The notes under the pieces: model-generated | The model's database searches: none | The model's input: the letters and a program-made list of their open reading frames with translations, nothing else | What the model was told of the DNA's origin: nothing | Position numbers and translations under genes: made by a program | Origin: a bacterium | Lineage (GTDB): Bacteria; Myxococcota_A; Bradymonadia; UBA7976; UBA1532 | Length of the DNA: 64,000 nt | Direction: 5' to 3' | Assembly: GCA_030426085.1 (NCBI GenBank) | Contig: JAUHYW010000023.1 | Location: 1-64,000 of the forward strand | Part shown: positions 35,248-45,522 of the stretch, piece after piece | How the letters are laid out: every line of letters starts with the position of its first letter | How positions within the stretch are numbered: position 1 is the stretch's first letter

Positions 35248-38200
35248 GGCCTACCCCCGCATGAGCGGGGCAGCCAGGGGCAGGGTCACCGTCGTCTGCC
35301 AAGACGAAGGTCTACCCCCGCGTGAGCGGGGCAGCCAGGGGCAGGGTCACCGTCGTCTGCCAAGACGAAGGTCTACCCCCGCGTGAGCGGGGCAGCCAGG
35401 GGCAGGGTCACCGTCGTCTGCCAAGACGAAGGTCTACCCCCGCGTGAGCGGGGGACAGAGGACGTGCCTACATGAGCGGGGCAGCCGCCATGCCGTAGGC
35501 GAACGCCACCTGTGCGCGGGGCCTACCCCCGCGTGAGCGGGGCAGCCACCCCGGAGGAGGCGGCCGCGGCGCAGGAAGAGGGCCTACCCCCGCGTGAGCG
35601 GGGCAGCCCGCAGCCCCGCCCCCTCGACGGCGGCCCGCAAGGGCCTACCCCCGCGTGAGCGGGGCAGCCGGCTCGATGTCGCTCGGGGCCCGGGTGCGCG
35701 AGGGCCTACCTCCGCGTGAGCGGGGCAGCCGCCGCGGCGAGGCCGGAACCCGCGGCCCCACACGGCCTACCCCCGCGTGAGCGGGGCAGCCGAGGGGCGA
35801 GTCGACGACGTGGCCGTCACCATCGGCCTACCCCCGCGTGAGCGGGGCAGCCGTCGTGCAGGCGGTCACCGACGGGGCCGGCGAGGGCCTACCCCCGCGT
35901 GAGCGGGGCAGCCGTGGTGCGCACCCCCAGCGCGTTCATCGACATGGGCCTACCCCCGCGTGAGCGGGGCAGCCGATCCGGTGGACGTCTTCGTCGGGCC
36001 GGAGCGGGGCCTACCCCCGCGTGAGCGGGGCAGCCCGCGTCTCTATCCACTGTCGGCAGGCTGCTGGGGGCCTACCCCCGCGTGAGCGGGGCAGCCATGC
36101 CCACGTCGACGGCGCCCAGCCCGGTGAAGGGCCTACCCCCGCGTGAGCGGGGCAGCCCAGCTTGTGGCAGTACGAGCACCCGGCGATCCGGGCCTACCCC
36201 CGCGTGAGCGGGGCAGCCTACAAGGCTCCGGCCTACACCGCGCAGCACGGGGGCCTACCCCCGCGTGAGCGGGGCAGCCCGAGACGGCTCGGGACAGATC
36301 GGCACCGCGGCCGGCCTACCCCCGCGTGAGCGGGGCAGCCGAGTGGCACACGCGAAAGGCCGTCGTATGCGAGGGCCTACCCCCGCGTGAGCGGGGCAGC
36401 CGGCTGCCGTGGCCCACGAGGGCCTCGAAAGGTGGGCCTACCCCCGCGTGAGCGGGGCAGCCCGACGTGAACGACTGCCGGTTGCAGCTCTTCGTGGCCT
36501 ACCCCCGCGTGAGCGGGGCAGCCTTGTAGAGCCGGCGCATGTCGGACTTCAGCGCGGGCCTACCCCCGCGTGAGCGGGGCAGCCGTCACCAAGGACTCTC
36601 TCGTCACCGAGTACCTGGGCCTACCCCCGCGTGAGCGGGGCAGCCTGGAAGAGAAGCTGGTCCGCCCCAGGAGAGCAGGGCCTACCCCCGCGTGAGCGGG
36701 GCAGCCCGCCTGCCGCAGCGCGCGGCGGGCGGCGTCCAGGGCCTACCCCCGCGTGAGCGGGGCAGCCTCTTCGTCGTCCACCGCATCCCAGGGGATATCG
36801 GGCCTACCCCCGCGTGAGCGGGGCAGCCCGCGTGCTCTCGCAGGAAGACATGCAAGCGGGGGGCCTACCCCCGCGTGAGCGGGGCAGCCGTGTGCGGTCG
36901 GGACATGCGGGACAACTGCCGGGGCCTACCCCCGCGTGAGCGGGGCAGCCGAGCTGCTTGGCCGCGTGCTTTCTCGAAGAGGGGGCCTACCCCCGCGTGA
37001 GCGGGGCAGCCGGGTGGGCGCGGGGTCGCGTCGAGGTGCACCGGGGCCTACCCCCGCGTGAGCGGGGCAGCCCGGCACCTTGCCGGTGAAGAGGTAGTGG
37101 GCGCGGGCCTACCCCCGCGTGAGCGGGGCAGCCCGACGCTGCCCGCCGCCAAGCGGCGGGCAGGGGGGCCTACCCCCGCGTGAGCGGGGCAGCCCGCCCG
37201 AAGGAGGACTGGGTGAGGCTGGATCCGGGCCTACCCCCGCGTGAGCGGGGCAGCCTCGGCCTGGGCCAACGTCCAGGTCCCGTCGTTGGGCCTACCCCCG
37301 CGTGAGCGGGGCAGCCCACATGCCATCACTCCCCCGGGCCTGCACCCGGGGCCTACCCCCGCGTGAGCGGGGCAGCCGACCGCGAGCCGACCGCACACGA
37401 TGGCTGGGTGGGCCTACCCCCGCGTGAGCGGGGCAGCCGGCTTGGTCGCGCCCTCCGGCATCCGCCCCTTGGGCCTACCCCCGCGTGAGCGGGGCAGCCC
37501 CGCTGCGGGCGCTGGCCCCGGTGCGGTTGTGGGGCCTACCCCCGCGTGAGCGGGGCAGCCGTCCGACGCGTGATCATCCTGTCGGGGGCCGGAGGCCTAC
37601 CCCCGCGTGAGCGGGGCAGCCTAAGACACTGCCCCGAAGTAGCAGAGATGCAGGGGCCTACCCCCGCGTGAGCGGGGCAGCCGCGGCCTCACGGCCGGAG
37701 GTGGGCCGTGAGGCGGGCCTACCCCCGCGTGAGCGGGGCAGCCCGGGCGAGCAGCGCGTCGACCAACTGCCACATCGGCCTACCCCCGCGTGAGCGGGGC
37801 AGCCGTCTGCCGAGCGTCCCCGCGGCGATCCCCGCCGTCATTGCCGGGGCCTACCCCCGCGTGAGCGGGGCAGCCGGGCCGGTGTGGTCGGCGACGCCGA
37901 GCTGGTCGGGCCTACCCCCGCGTGAGCGGGGCAGCCAACACGGTCTCGGTGAGCGTGATCTATCTCGGCGGCCTACCCCCGCGTGAGCGGGGCAGCCCCG
38001 AGAGTGGGTCTGGCTGCACGGGGAAGAGGACGGCCTACCCCCGCGTGAGCGGGGCAGCCTGGCGCCCATGGGCAGGGAAGGCGACAACAAGCGGCCTACC
38101 CCCGCGTGAGCGGGGCAGCCCGGGGCGGCTGGCCCTTCGACCCCGTCGTGTGCGGCCTACCCCCGCGTGAGCGGGGCAGCCTACCTGACGGTTTATATCG

Positions 38201-41107
38201 AACGATGAGCGTGGGGCCTACCCCCGCGTGAGCGGGGCAGCCGACCGCCCCGACGGCATGGCGTCGCTGAAAGCGGGCCTACCCCCGCGTGAGCGGGGCA
38301 GCCCCCGGGGGCTGTTCACCCGGGAGCGCAAGATGCGGCCTACCCCCGCGTGAGCGGGGCAGCCGCGCGCGTCGAGGTGCGCAACGGCGCGCTCAACGGC
38401 CTACCCCCGCGTGAGCGGGGCAGCCGTGCGGTCGGTGCAGATGCCCAGCGCTCTGTCGGGCCTACCCCCGCGTGAGCGGGGCAGCCCGCCGACCACGCCG
38501 TTGACGTTGGCGCCCTCGGGGCCTACCCCGCGTGAGCGGGGCAGCCCGTGCCAGTCGGGGCGTGCGCGTCCCGATTAGGGGCCTACCCCCGCGTGAGCGG
38601 GGCAGCCGGGCTGCACTGCCCGGCGTGCCAGTGGGATGCGGGCCTACCCCCGCGTGAGCGGGGCAGCCGGCCAGCAGGTCGAGATCGTGCCGCGGGTCGA
38701 GGGCCTACCCCCGCGTGAGCGGGGCAGCCATGACCTGACCATCGGCCACCCGGCGGGGGGGGGCCTACCCCCGCGTGAGCGGGGCAGCCTGCCGCGTGCG
38801 TGACATGAACGGCACCGTGCGGGGCCTACCCCCGCGTGAGCGGGGCAGCCTCGCCCATGGTGGGCGGGGCGCCGCTCCGTGCGGGCCTACCCCCGCGTGA
38901 GCGGGGCAGCCGCGATAATCGAACCGTCGGCCGGTGCATTGCACGGCCTACCCCCGCGTGAGCGGGGCAGCCGTCGGCGAAGAGCACCCACAGCCCATCG
39001 ACGCGGGCCTACCCCCGCGTGAGCGGGGCAGCCGAGCAGCTCGATTGCCCGGGCGGTCAGCGGCACGGCCTACCCCCGCGTGAGCGGGGCAGCCTCCGCG
39101 GTGAAGCCCGTCCCGAAGACCCAGGTGGGCCTACCCCCGCGTGAGCGGGGCAGCCGAGGGGGACGCGCTGATCGTGCGCGTCGCCAAGGGCCTACCCCCG
39201 CGTGAGCGGGGCAGCCTCGATCCGAGTGCAGGTCGACTGGTCGATCCCGGGCCTACCCCCGCGTGAGCGGGGCAGCCACCGGGTGCCGGTCGCCCCGGCG
39301 ACCATCGAGGGGCCTACCCCCGCGTGAGCGGGGCAGCCCGGGCGATGGGCAAGGTCGCGTGGGAAGTCGAGGGCCTACCCCCGCGTGAGCGGGGCAGCCG
39401 GGGTGGACCCGGGCAGTGATGCCTTCGCAGACGGCCTACCCCCGCGTGAGCGGGGCAGCCCCCGACCTGATGTCCTCGAGGTAGTCGGCGGCGGGCCTAC
39501 CCCCGCGTGAGCGGGGCAGCCCCCGCGGCGCCGGCCCGCGCTGTCGAACCGGCGGGCCTACCCCCGCGTGAGCGGGGCAGCCGCGATGCGCTCGTCGGCG
39601 AGCCGGATCGCCTCGGGCCTACCCCCGCGTGAGCGGGGCAGCCTCGCTTCGTCGATACCCATCAGCCTGTCCCCTGGGCCTACCCCCGCGTGAGCGGGGC
39701 AGCCTAGATGATCGGCGCAGCCGTGCTCGACGGCGTGGGCCTACCCCCGCGTGAGCGGGGCAGCCTGCGCGGCCTGCCCCTCGAGTAGAATCGGGAGGGG
39801 CCTACCCCCGCGTGAGCGGGGCAGCCCGGGTCCGCGTGCTGTCCTCGCTCGAGGGGACGGGCCTACCCCCGCGTGAGCGGGGCAGCCAGCCCGTCGACGC
39901 GGTGGTCGGGGGCCAGCGCGGGCCTACCCCCGCGTGAGCGGGGCAGCCACGCTCGAGTCGAGGATCCGGCTCAGGGCCAGGGGCCTACCCCCGCGTGAGC
40001 GGGGCAGCCCGACTGTGTCGAGGCTGACGGTGCGCCGCCGTGGGCCTACCCCCGCGTGAGCGGGGCAGCCGAGGTGTGCGAGCGGCTCGGTGTCGACCCG
40101 GAGGGCCTACCCCCGCGTGAGCGGGGCAGCCCCCCAGCTCGGCGGCCGCCAGCACCGCGTCTCGGGCCTACCCCCGCGTGAGCGGGGCAGCCCAGGAGAG
40201 GCGCATGAAGATGACTGCATTGATGGGCCTACCCCCGCGTGAGCGGGGCAGCCACGTCGCGTCGGCTGAGGGCTGGGATGGACACGGGCCTACCCCCGCG
40301 TGAGCGGGGCAGCCCGGGGTCGCCGCCTGTGATCGCCCGGGCCGGGGGGCCTACCCCCGCGTGAGCGGGGCAGCCTGGGCAGCAGGGGGGAGAGGTCGAC
40401 GGTGGTCGGGCCTACCCCCGCGTGAGCGGGGCAGCCCTCGGCGCGGGCCTGACTGCGACCTGGGCATACGGCCTACCCCCGCGTGAGCGGGGCAGCCTGG
40501 AACATGTCCGCCATCTCCTGATCACGCTTGGGCCTACCCCCGCGTGAGCGGGGCAGCCGCAAGCGGGCGCAAGAACGCGCGTCCGCCCGCGGGCCTACCC
40601 CCGCGTGAGCGGGGCAGCCTCCGGGGGCTGCCGCTCGAGTAGAATCGGGAGGGGCCTACCCCCGCGTGAGCGGGGCAGCCCATGCGTCCTCTGTCGAGAT
40701 GCGTCACTCGGGGGGCCTACCCCCGCGTGAGCGGGGCAGCCCTGCGACGCTCTACCCCCTGAGCCTAGCATGCGGGCCTACCCCCGCGTGAGCGGGGCAG
40801 CCGGCGTGCTGAGGCGCAGCCAGGCGATGTCCGAGGGCCTACCCCCGCGTGAGCGGGGCAGCCCCGTGTGATCGCGGCGTAGAGCGCGCGTGCGGCGGCC
40901 TACCCCCGCGTGAGCGGGGCAGCCATCGTCGGGACCCTCGATCTCAATCGTACAGAGGGCCTACCCCCGCGTGAGCGGGGCAGCCCGCCCCGCAGTAGGG
41001 CCCGAGGAACCACGGACGGGCCTACCCCCGCGTGAGCGGGGCAGCCGCTCTCCGGCGGCGAGTGCAGGGCCGAGCCGCGGGCCTACCCCCGCGTGAGCGG
41101 GGCAGCC
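35248..41107 (-). CRISPR. Type I-E CRISPR array, about 97 repeats
   Basis: A 28-base repeat recurs every 61 bases. On the minus strand it begins GGCTG, has the stem CCCCGC / GCGGGG around TCAC, and ends GTAGGCC, the type I-E form. Counting from the plus strand: four repeats at 35248, 35309, 35370 and 35431, one remnant at 35465-35486, then 92 from 35520 to 41080. Spacers are 33 bases except a 43-base spacer (37805-37847), a 34-base one (about 37999-38032) and a 32-base one (about 38730). The first three spacers are identical. One repeat (38520) lacks one C and another (35703) has a C-to-T change. The cas operon points toward the array and the leader lies at 41108, so transcription should run on the minus strand, with the youngest spacers near 41100. 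Most spacers end in G on the plus strand (C as the first base on the crRNA strand), a trace of the PAM. Confidence 0.98.
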
Positions 41108-41648
41108 TCTGTCAGCGATTTGACGCAGCGCCCATGCCGGCCCTGAGCAGGCGCGCGTCCGCCGACAGAGGAAAATCGAACTTCGTCCCTCTTTTCAAAG
41201 ACCTCCTCCCAATCGTACTCGCCGTCGACGTCATGCGGCCTCTGCGCCGCCATGACCGAGCACCGAGTCGAACCGTCCGCGGCCAGTATACACAGCTCAC
41301 TCCGCCGATACACCGCCCACGTAGATGCGGACATCGCCCGCGCCCGTCGGCGCAATCGCCAGAATCCTGACGACTCCACATCTGTCCGCCGGTATCCAGT
41401 CGGTTCATTCCGTAATGCGGGCTACACGCAGCGGAGCCCGCTGGCGAGGCGCTCGCGCGTTGGGTGAGCGCCCACCGTGGGACCTCTGCGGCGCCCCCCT
41501 CCCCACGCTCGTGAGAGCCGCCGCCGAGGCCGAGCTGCCTGGACACGCATCCGAATCCAGGGTCCGGGCCGCGGGACGCCCCGATGAGCCGCGACCTCGG
41601 TGATCGGCGACAGCGTCCGCCGGGCTCTCGGCGCCGACGCCGGGGCGC
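41108..41648 (-). promoter_or_regulatory. CRISPR leader and cas2-array intergenic region
   Basis: A 541-base gene-free region between cas2 and the first repeat. The array-proximal 250 bases are clearly less GC-rich than the surroundings (GGAAAATCGAACTTCG and CCTCTTTTCAAAGACC), as expected of a leader. TATACT on the minus strand at 41290-41285 is a candidate -10 about 180 bases before the array; no matching -35 is clear. Open frames on both strands here lack any protein-like features. Confidence 0.6.
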
Positions 41649-41990
41649 TCAGGCGAGGCCCTCCTTCTCCAAGGCGCCGCGCATCGCTTTCGACAGCGCC
41701 TTTCGCGCCAGCGGCACCCCGTCGTGATCCGACAGCGCCGTCGGCGCGTCGCCCAGGATCCACAGCCCCTGACCACACGGCTCCGCGGCGTCGGGCCAGG
41801 TCAGCAACACCCCGGCGTCCAAGCCGAAACTGTCTTCCCAGCCGACCAGGACCCGCTGCACGCGCTGGCGCACGGCCTTCGTCATGCGCGGCGCGGTATA
41901 GACCCCCGGCGCCACCTCGAGCATCACCGAGGCGAGGAAGCCCCGCACCCGGGGGGCCGCGTTACGGGTCACCGCCAGCGTCATCGGCAT
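41649..41990 (-). CDS. cas2: CRISPR-associated protein Cas2 (I-E type)
   Basis: A 113-residue Cas2e that forms the Cas1-Cas2 spacer integration complex. The I-E family pattern is seen in VTRNAAPRVRGFLASVMLEVAPGVYT and in the later helix AVRQRVQRVL. The C-terminal extension (GILWILGD-type strand, ALSKAMRGALEKEGLA) is typical of Cas2e. The ATG at 41990 lies inside the end of cas1 (29-base overlap); a second ATG at 41984 (MTLAV) is an equally good start. It is the last gene of the operon before the leader. Confidence 0.93.
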   Translation of the reverse strand: MPMTLAVTRNAAPRVRGFLASVMLEVAPGVYTAPRMTKAVRQRVQRVLVGWEDSFGLDAGVLLTWPDAAEPCGQGLWILGDAPTALSDHDGVPLARKALSKAMRGALEKEGLA

Positions 41991-42852
41991 CGGCCAGCAC
42001 CTCCTTGATCCGGTCGATCATCTGGGGGATGACCTTCTTCCGCCGCAGGACCTCACCCGCCAGCTTGCGGGCGCATCGCTCCACCGGCAGGCGGTGGCCG
42101 GACGCCTCGACCTTCTTCACCGCCCGAAACGCCACCGGCAGCGTCACCGCGTCGCGGAAGAGATCGGCCACGTCTAGGCAGAAGGCGAGGCCCGACTCCT
42201 CGTGGATGAAGCCGAGCTGCGGCACGGCCCCCACCGCCGCCGTGGCCACCATCGCCGCGCCCTGGATGGCCGTCGCCGCGTGGTTGATCGCCTGATTCGC
42301 CAGATCGGCCGCCTCGGGGCGCTTGCGGTCGTAGCGCCGGCCGCTCCAGGCGATCCCGTACTGTTGGGCCAGATTGCGATACATCGCCTTCGCCCGGGCG
42401 CCCTCGATGCCCCGCAGCGCGTTGAGATCGCATTGGGGGAGCTGCTCGCCGCCGAGGCGGATGGCATACATGGCTTTGGCGACGCGGATGCGGGCCTTCG
42501 GATCGGCCCACAGCGTCACCTGCCGCCGGGCATACTTCGACTCGTCGGGGCCGAACGGCATGCTGGCATAGAAGCGCACCCCGCCCTCGCCGACCGCGAG
42601 CAGGCCGGTCCCGTGGCGGGCGAGCAGGCGCAGGGCGTCATGGGTCACCGACGTGCCCGGGGTCAGGATGATGGTCGACAGCCCCTGGAAGGCGATGTCG
42701 TACTCCCCCGCCTGCAAGTCGGCGAAGCCCACCGTCGCGAAGCGCAGCGTGCCCGAGTCGACGAAGAGGCGCCCCCGACCCAGCCACAAGAGGCCGTGGC
42801 GGTCGACGTGCGGGACCCGGGCGGTCTCGATCCCCAGGCGGCCCTTCAGCAC
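41962..42852 (-). CDS. cas1: CRISPR-associated integrase Cas1
   Basis: A 296-residue metal-dependent integrase, the catalytic half of the adaptation complex. Family landmarks: VDRHGLLWLGRGRLFVD, YDIAFQGLSTIILTPGTSVTH, RRQVTLWADP, ANQAINHAATAIQGA, LGFIHEESGLAFCLDVADLFRD, where the Glu, His and Asp of the active site lie. The GTG at 42852 gives the usual length and overlaps the cas6e end by 7 bases; the longer frame upstream reads through cas6e in another frame and is not used. Confidence 0.95.
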   Translation of the reverse strand: MLKGRLGIETARVPHVDRHGLLWLGRGRLFVDSGTLRFATVGFADLQAGEYDIAFQGLSTIILTPGTSVTHDALRLLARHGTGLLAVGEGGVRFYASMPFGPDESKYARRQVTLWADPKARIRVAKAMYAIRLGGEQLPQCDLNALRGIEGARAKAMYRNLAQQYGIAWSGRRYDRKRPEAADLANQAINHAATAIQGAAMVATAAVGAVPQLGFIHEESGLAFCLDVADLFRDAVTLPVAFRAVKKVEASGHRLPVERCARKLAGEVLRRKKVIPQMIDRIKEVLADADDAGGDP

Positions 42853-43601
42853 GCGCGGTCGGTCGGGGGCGCGAGCAGCAGCATGCCGAAGCCGAAGCCC
42901 CGGTGGCGCCCGATGCCCCGGCGCAGCGTCGCGGCGAAGGCGTCGCCGTCGGTGACCTGCAACACCCCGTGGAACAAGGCGTCCGGCCGCTCGATGCGGC
43001 GCCCCTCGCGGCCGTTGCGGCCACGGCCCTGCGTGCGCCGCCACAGGCGCACCCGGCGGTACGAGGTGAGCTTGCGCCGCTCGACCGTCAGCCCGTCGGC
43101 CCGCCCGAGCAGCTCATCGAGCCAGTCGAGGTAGACCGTGTCGCGGTCGAGCCCCGCGTCTCTCGGGGCGTGGTCGCACGCGACCAGGAAGGCGTCCTTC
43201 TCCCAGCGTCGGCGCTCGGCGTCCCGCCCCCGGCGCACCGGGCACGTCCGCAGTTCGAAGCCCAGCCGGCGACCCGCGGGCCACGCCGACGGCATCGGGC
43301 GGCTGACGAAGCCATCCCAGTCGCAGGCGGCGTGGGCCAGCGGGTGGCAGAACGTCCCGGCCCGCTCGCGCAGGGCGTCGGCGTCGCTGCCGGCGTAGGC
43401 CAGCACCTCGACGCGGCCCCCCTTCGGCTCGCGCACCCTGAACACGCCCGGGGCCTCGGCATCGAACAGCTCGCCCAGGGCCAGGTGCACCGCGTAGCCC
43501 GGATCCACGTCGGCCATCTTCATGCCGCGCTCGGCCCCGAGCTGCATCAGCCGGTCGACGCGCATCGACGCCCGCACCAGATACAGCGGCTCAGTCGCCA
43601 T
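42846..43601 (-). CDS. cas6e: CRISPR RNA endonuclease Cas6e (Cse3/CasE)
   Basis: A 251-residue ferredoxin-fold RNase that cuts the repeat hairpin and remains on the crRNA 3' end. YLVRASMRVDRL begins the family; YAVHLALGELF holds His39 at the place of the catalytic His20 of E. coli CasE (YQLHQGLW). The C-terminal glycine-rich loop GIGRHRGFGFGMLLLAPP is diagnostic. The start overlaps cas5e by 11 bases. Confidence 0.95.
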   Translation of the reverse strand: MATEPLYLVRASMRVDRLMQLGAERGMKMADVDPGYAVHLALGELFDAEAPGVFRVREPKGGRVEVLAYAGSDADALRERAGTFCHPLAHAACDWDGFVSRPMPSAWPAGRRLGFELRTCPVRRGRDAERRRWEKDAFLVACDHAPRDAGLDRDTVYLDWLDELLGRADGLTVERRKLTSYRRVRLWRRTQGRGRNGREGRRIERPDALFHGVLQVTDGDAFAATLRRGIGRHRGFGFGMLLLAPPTDRAC

Positions 43602-44364
43602 CGTCGCCCTCCCCATACGGCGGCGGATCCACCGTCTCCTGCCACAGCAGCCGCCGGCCGCCGTGGATCTGATTGCGCCAGTCGCGCGCGTCGGTGACCT
43701 CGATGACCGGGCGCTGCACATCGAGTCGTTCGCCGGCCGATGGGGGCGCCTCGATCCACGCCGTCAGGGGCCCGGTGCCCGCCCGCCGGATCCGCGGCTC
43801 TTCGCTCAACGCCGCCCGCAGGTCCTGGGATCGGCGGCGCCCGGCGAAGATTGGGCTGGCCGGTACGCATGGCTTGCGGCCGATGCACAGCGGGCGCGCC
43901 GGCCGCTTCAACGCCGCCTCGATGTCATCCAGCGTCGGCGCCTCGTCGATGGGATCGAGCGTCAGCGCCAGCGTATAGACCGCGTCGGCCCAGTACTCCC
44001 GCTCGCGGATGTGGGTGTCTTCGCCCGACGCCCCGCCGCGGGGCTCGATGCGGCCCCACGTCGTCCAGCCGACCGCCTTGGCCTTCAGGTGCGGCTGGCC
44101 CAGATCGACCGTCTGATAGTCGCGCAGCTTCACCCCGGGCACGTCGAGCCGGGTCGCGAAGCGCACCCGGGCCTGCAAGCGCTGGTGGGCCTCGGCGTCG
44201 GTGCGGCGCCAGCCGAGCGCGTTGGCCAGCAGCCCGGTGATCATCGATCGCGCGGGGACCCGCCGGGTGACGCCCCGGCTGTCGACCGCCGGGCCGCCGA
44301 AGCTCATCAGCGGCGCGTCGAACCGCAGCATCAGCGCGTCGATGGCATCGTCGATGCCATCCAT
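43591..44364 (-). CDS. cas5e: Cascade subunit Cas5e (CasD)
   Basis: A 257-residue RAMP protein that caps the crRNA 5' handle in Cascade. LMLRFDAPLMSFGGPAVDSRGVT and RSMITGLLANALGWRR are the family opening, followed by VRFATRLDVPGVKLRDYQT and a RREYWADAVYTLALT-like region (here REREYWADAVYTLAL). The C-terminus ends in acidic residues. The ATG overlaps the cas7e stop as TGATG; the much longer open frame upstream (to 45393) is only a shadow of cas7e. Confidence 0.95.
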   Translation of the reverse strand: MDGIDDAIDALMLRFDAPLMSFGGPAVDSRGVTRRVPARSMITGLLANALGWRRTDAEAHQRLQARVRFATRLDVPGVKLRDYQTVDLGQPHLKAKAVGWTTWGRIEPRGGASGEDTHIREREYWADAVYTLALTLDPIDEAPTLDDIEAALKRPARPLCIGRKPCVPASPIFAGRRRSQDLRAALSEEPRIRRAGTGPLTAWIEAPPSAGERLDVQRPVIEVTDARDWRNQIHGGRRLLWQETVDPPPYGEGDDGD

Positions 44365-45521
44365 CACTTCACCTGCGCCGCCAGCCAGTCGGCCGTCGCC
44401 GCGAGCGGGCCGCGCTCGGGGATCGCGCCGCCGAGCGCGTCGGCGAGCGCGTCCACCGGGCCCATCGCCGACAGCCGCTGGGTGGTCGACCGGCCGTACA
44501 TCTGATCGAGGTCGCTCAGGTGGGCGCCCAGCGCCCGGTAGGCGCCGGCGAGGACGTCGCGCCCGCGCACCGGGGAGAGGAAGGCGTTGGCCAGCGTGCG
44601 CGGCTGCCCGTCGCCGGCCTCGACGAGCACGAGGTGGGACAGGGCGTAGGGCGCGGTGCTGCCCTTCTTCGCGCCGGGGCTCTCGGTGGCGATGAGGTGC
44701 ACCAGCCGGCGGATGACCTCGGCGGCCATCAACCGGTCGCCGGCGAGGTTGTCGACGAGCTGCTGCACGTCGACGACGACGTAGCCGTAGAAGACGCCCG
44801 CGGTCAGCTCGGCGGTGTTGACGTGGCCGCTGCCCGCCTCGCCGGCCTCTTTGACGAGGTCGTCGACCACCGAGAAGTAGTCCGGCTCGGCGGCGTTGCC
44901 GTGCACCGTCAGCGCGTGGGCCACGTGCACCGCCGCGTCGCCCTGGGCGAGCACGTCGCTGGTGACCATGCGCCCGAAGAGCGCCGCGTCGAGGCCGGCG
45001 GATAGGCGCAGGCCCTCGAGGTTCTTCTTCATGTCGCGGGTGTTCAGGTGGGCCTTGATCGCCTGCTTGATCGGCGCCTCGTCGGCGGCCACCGTGCGCA
45101 CGAGGTCGCGCAGGTAGCGCAGCTCCGGCTCGCCGAGCACCGTCACCTGCCCGGTCTCGGCCTTGGGCTCGGCGTCCTTCTTCTTCGCCTTCGCCTTGGC
45201 GCTCTTGCCGAGCACCTTCGCCATCACGTCGTCGGTCGCCGCCCGCACCCGCGCCTCGTCGAGCCCATCGGCGATGAGCGGCGCGACGATCTTCTCTTCG
45301 AAGGTGACCCGCGAGCGCACCGAGCGGGGCACGTCGTCGATGCCATACAGGCGATGCGGCCCCTCCGAGGTGCGCCAGTGGCGCTTGAGGCACTGCGACG
45401 AGATGCGGGTGCGCTCGACGCCGCCGAAGGGCATGCGCTTGGCCAGCCCGGCGTCGTCCCGGTTGAGCAGCGTCGCGTGGTACGACGTCAGGGTATGGAT
45501 CTGAAGGAATCGCGGGCTCAT
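44364..45521 (-). CDS. cas7e: Cascade backbone subunit Cas7e (CasC)
   Basis: A 385-residue protein that forms the six-subunit filament along the crRNA spacer. The opening FLQIHTLTSYHATLLNRDDAGLAKRMPFGGVERTRISSQCLKRHWR is textbook for the family. ADPDYFSVVDDL-like and GAGHVNTAELTAGVFYGYVVVD-like sections follow, as does TPYALSHLVLVEAG (here APYALSHLVLVEAG). Residues about 105-120 carry a Lys-rich insert (KSAKAKAKKKDAEPKAE) that is longer than usual. It starts one base after the cas11e stop. Confidence 0.95.
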   Translation of the reverse strand: MSPRFLQIHTLTSYHATLLNRDDAGLAKRMPFGGVERTRISSQCLKRHWRTSEGPHRLYGIDDVPRSVRSRVTFEEKIVAPLIADGLDEARVRAATDDVMAKVLGKSAKAKAKKKDAEPKAETGQVTVLGEPELRYLRDLVRTVAADEAPIKQAIKAHLNTRDMKKNLEGLRLSAGLDAALFGRMVTSDVLAQGDAAVHVAHALTVHGNAAEPDYFSVVDDLVKEAGEAGSGHVNTAELTAGVFYGYVVVDVQQLVDNLAGDRLMAAEVIRRLVHLIATESPGAKKGSTAPYALSHLVLVEAGDGQPRTLANAFLSPVRGRDVLAGAYRALGAHLSDLDQMYGRSTTQRLSAMGPVDALADALGGAIPERGPLAATADWLAAQVK

Positions 45522-45522
45522 C

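Noticed and set aside
37708-38170. Open frames inside the CRISPR array with recurring AYPRVSGAA and GLPPRERGS peptides
   Set aside because: The peptides are translations of the CRISPR repeat itself.
41112-41546. Possible small gene in the leader
   Set aside because: The codon pattern does not show the strong third-position GC bias of the real genes and no domain is visible.
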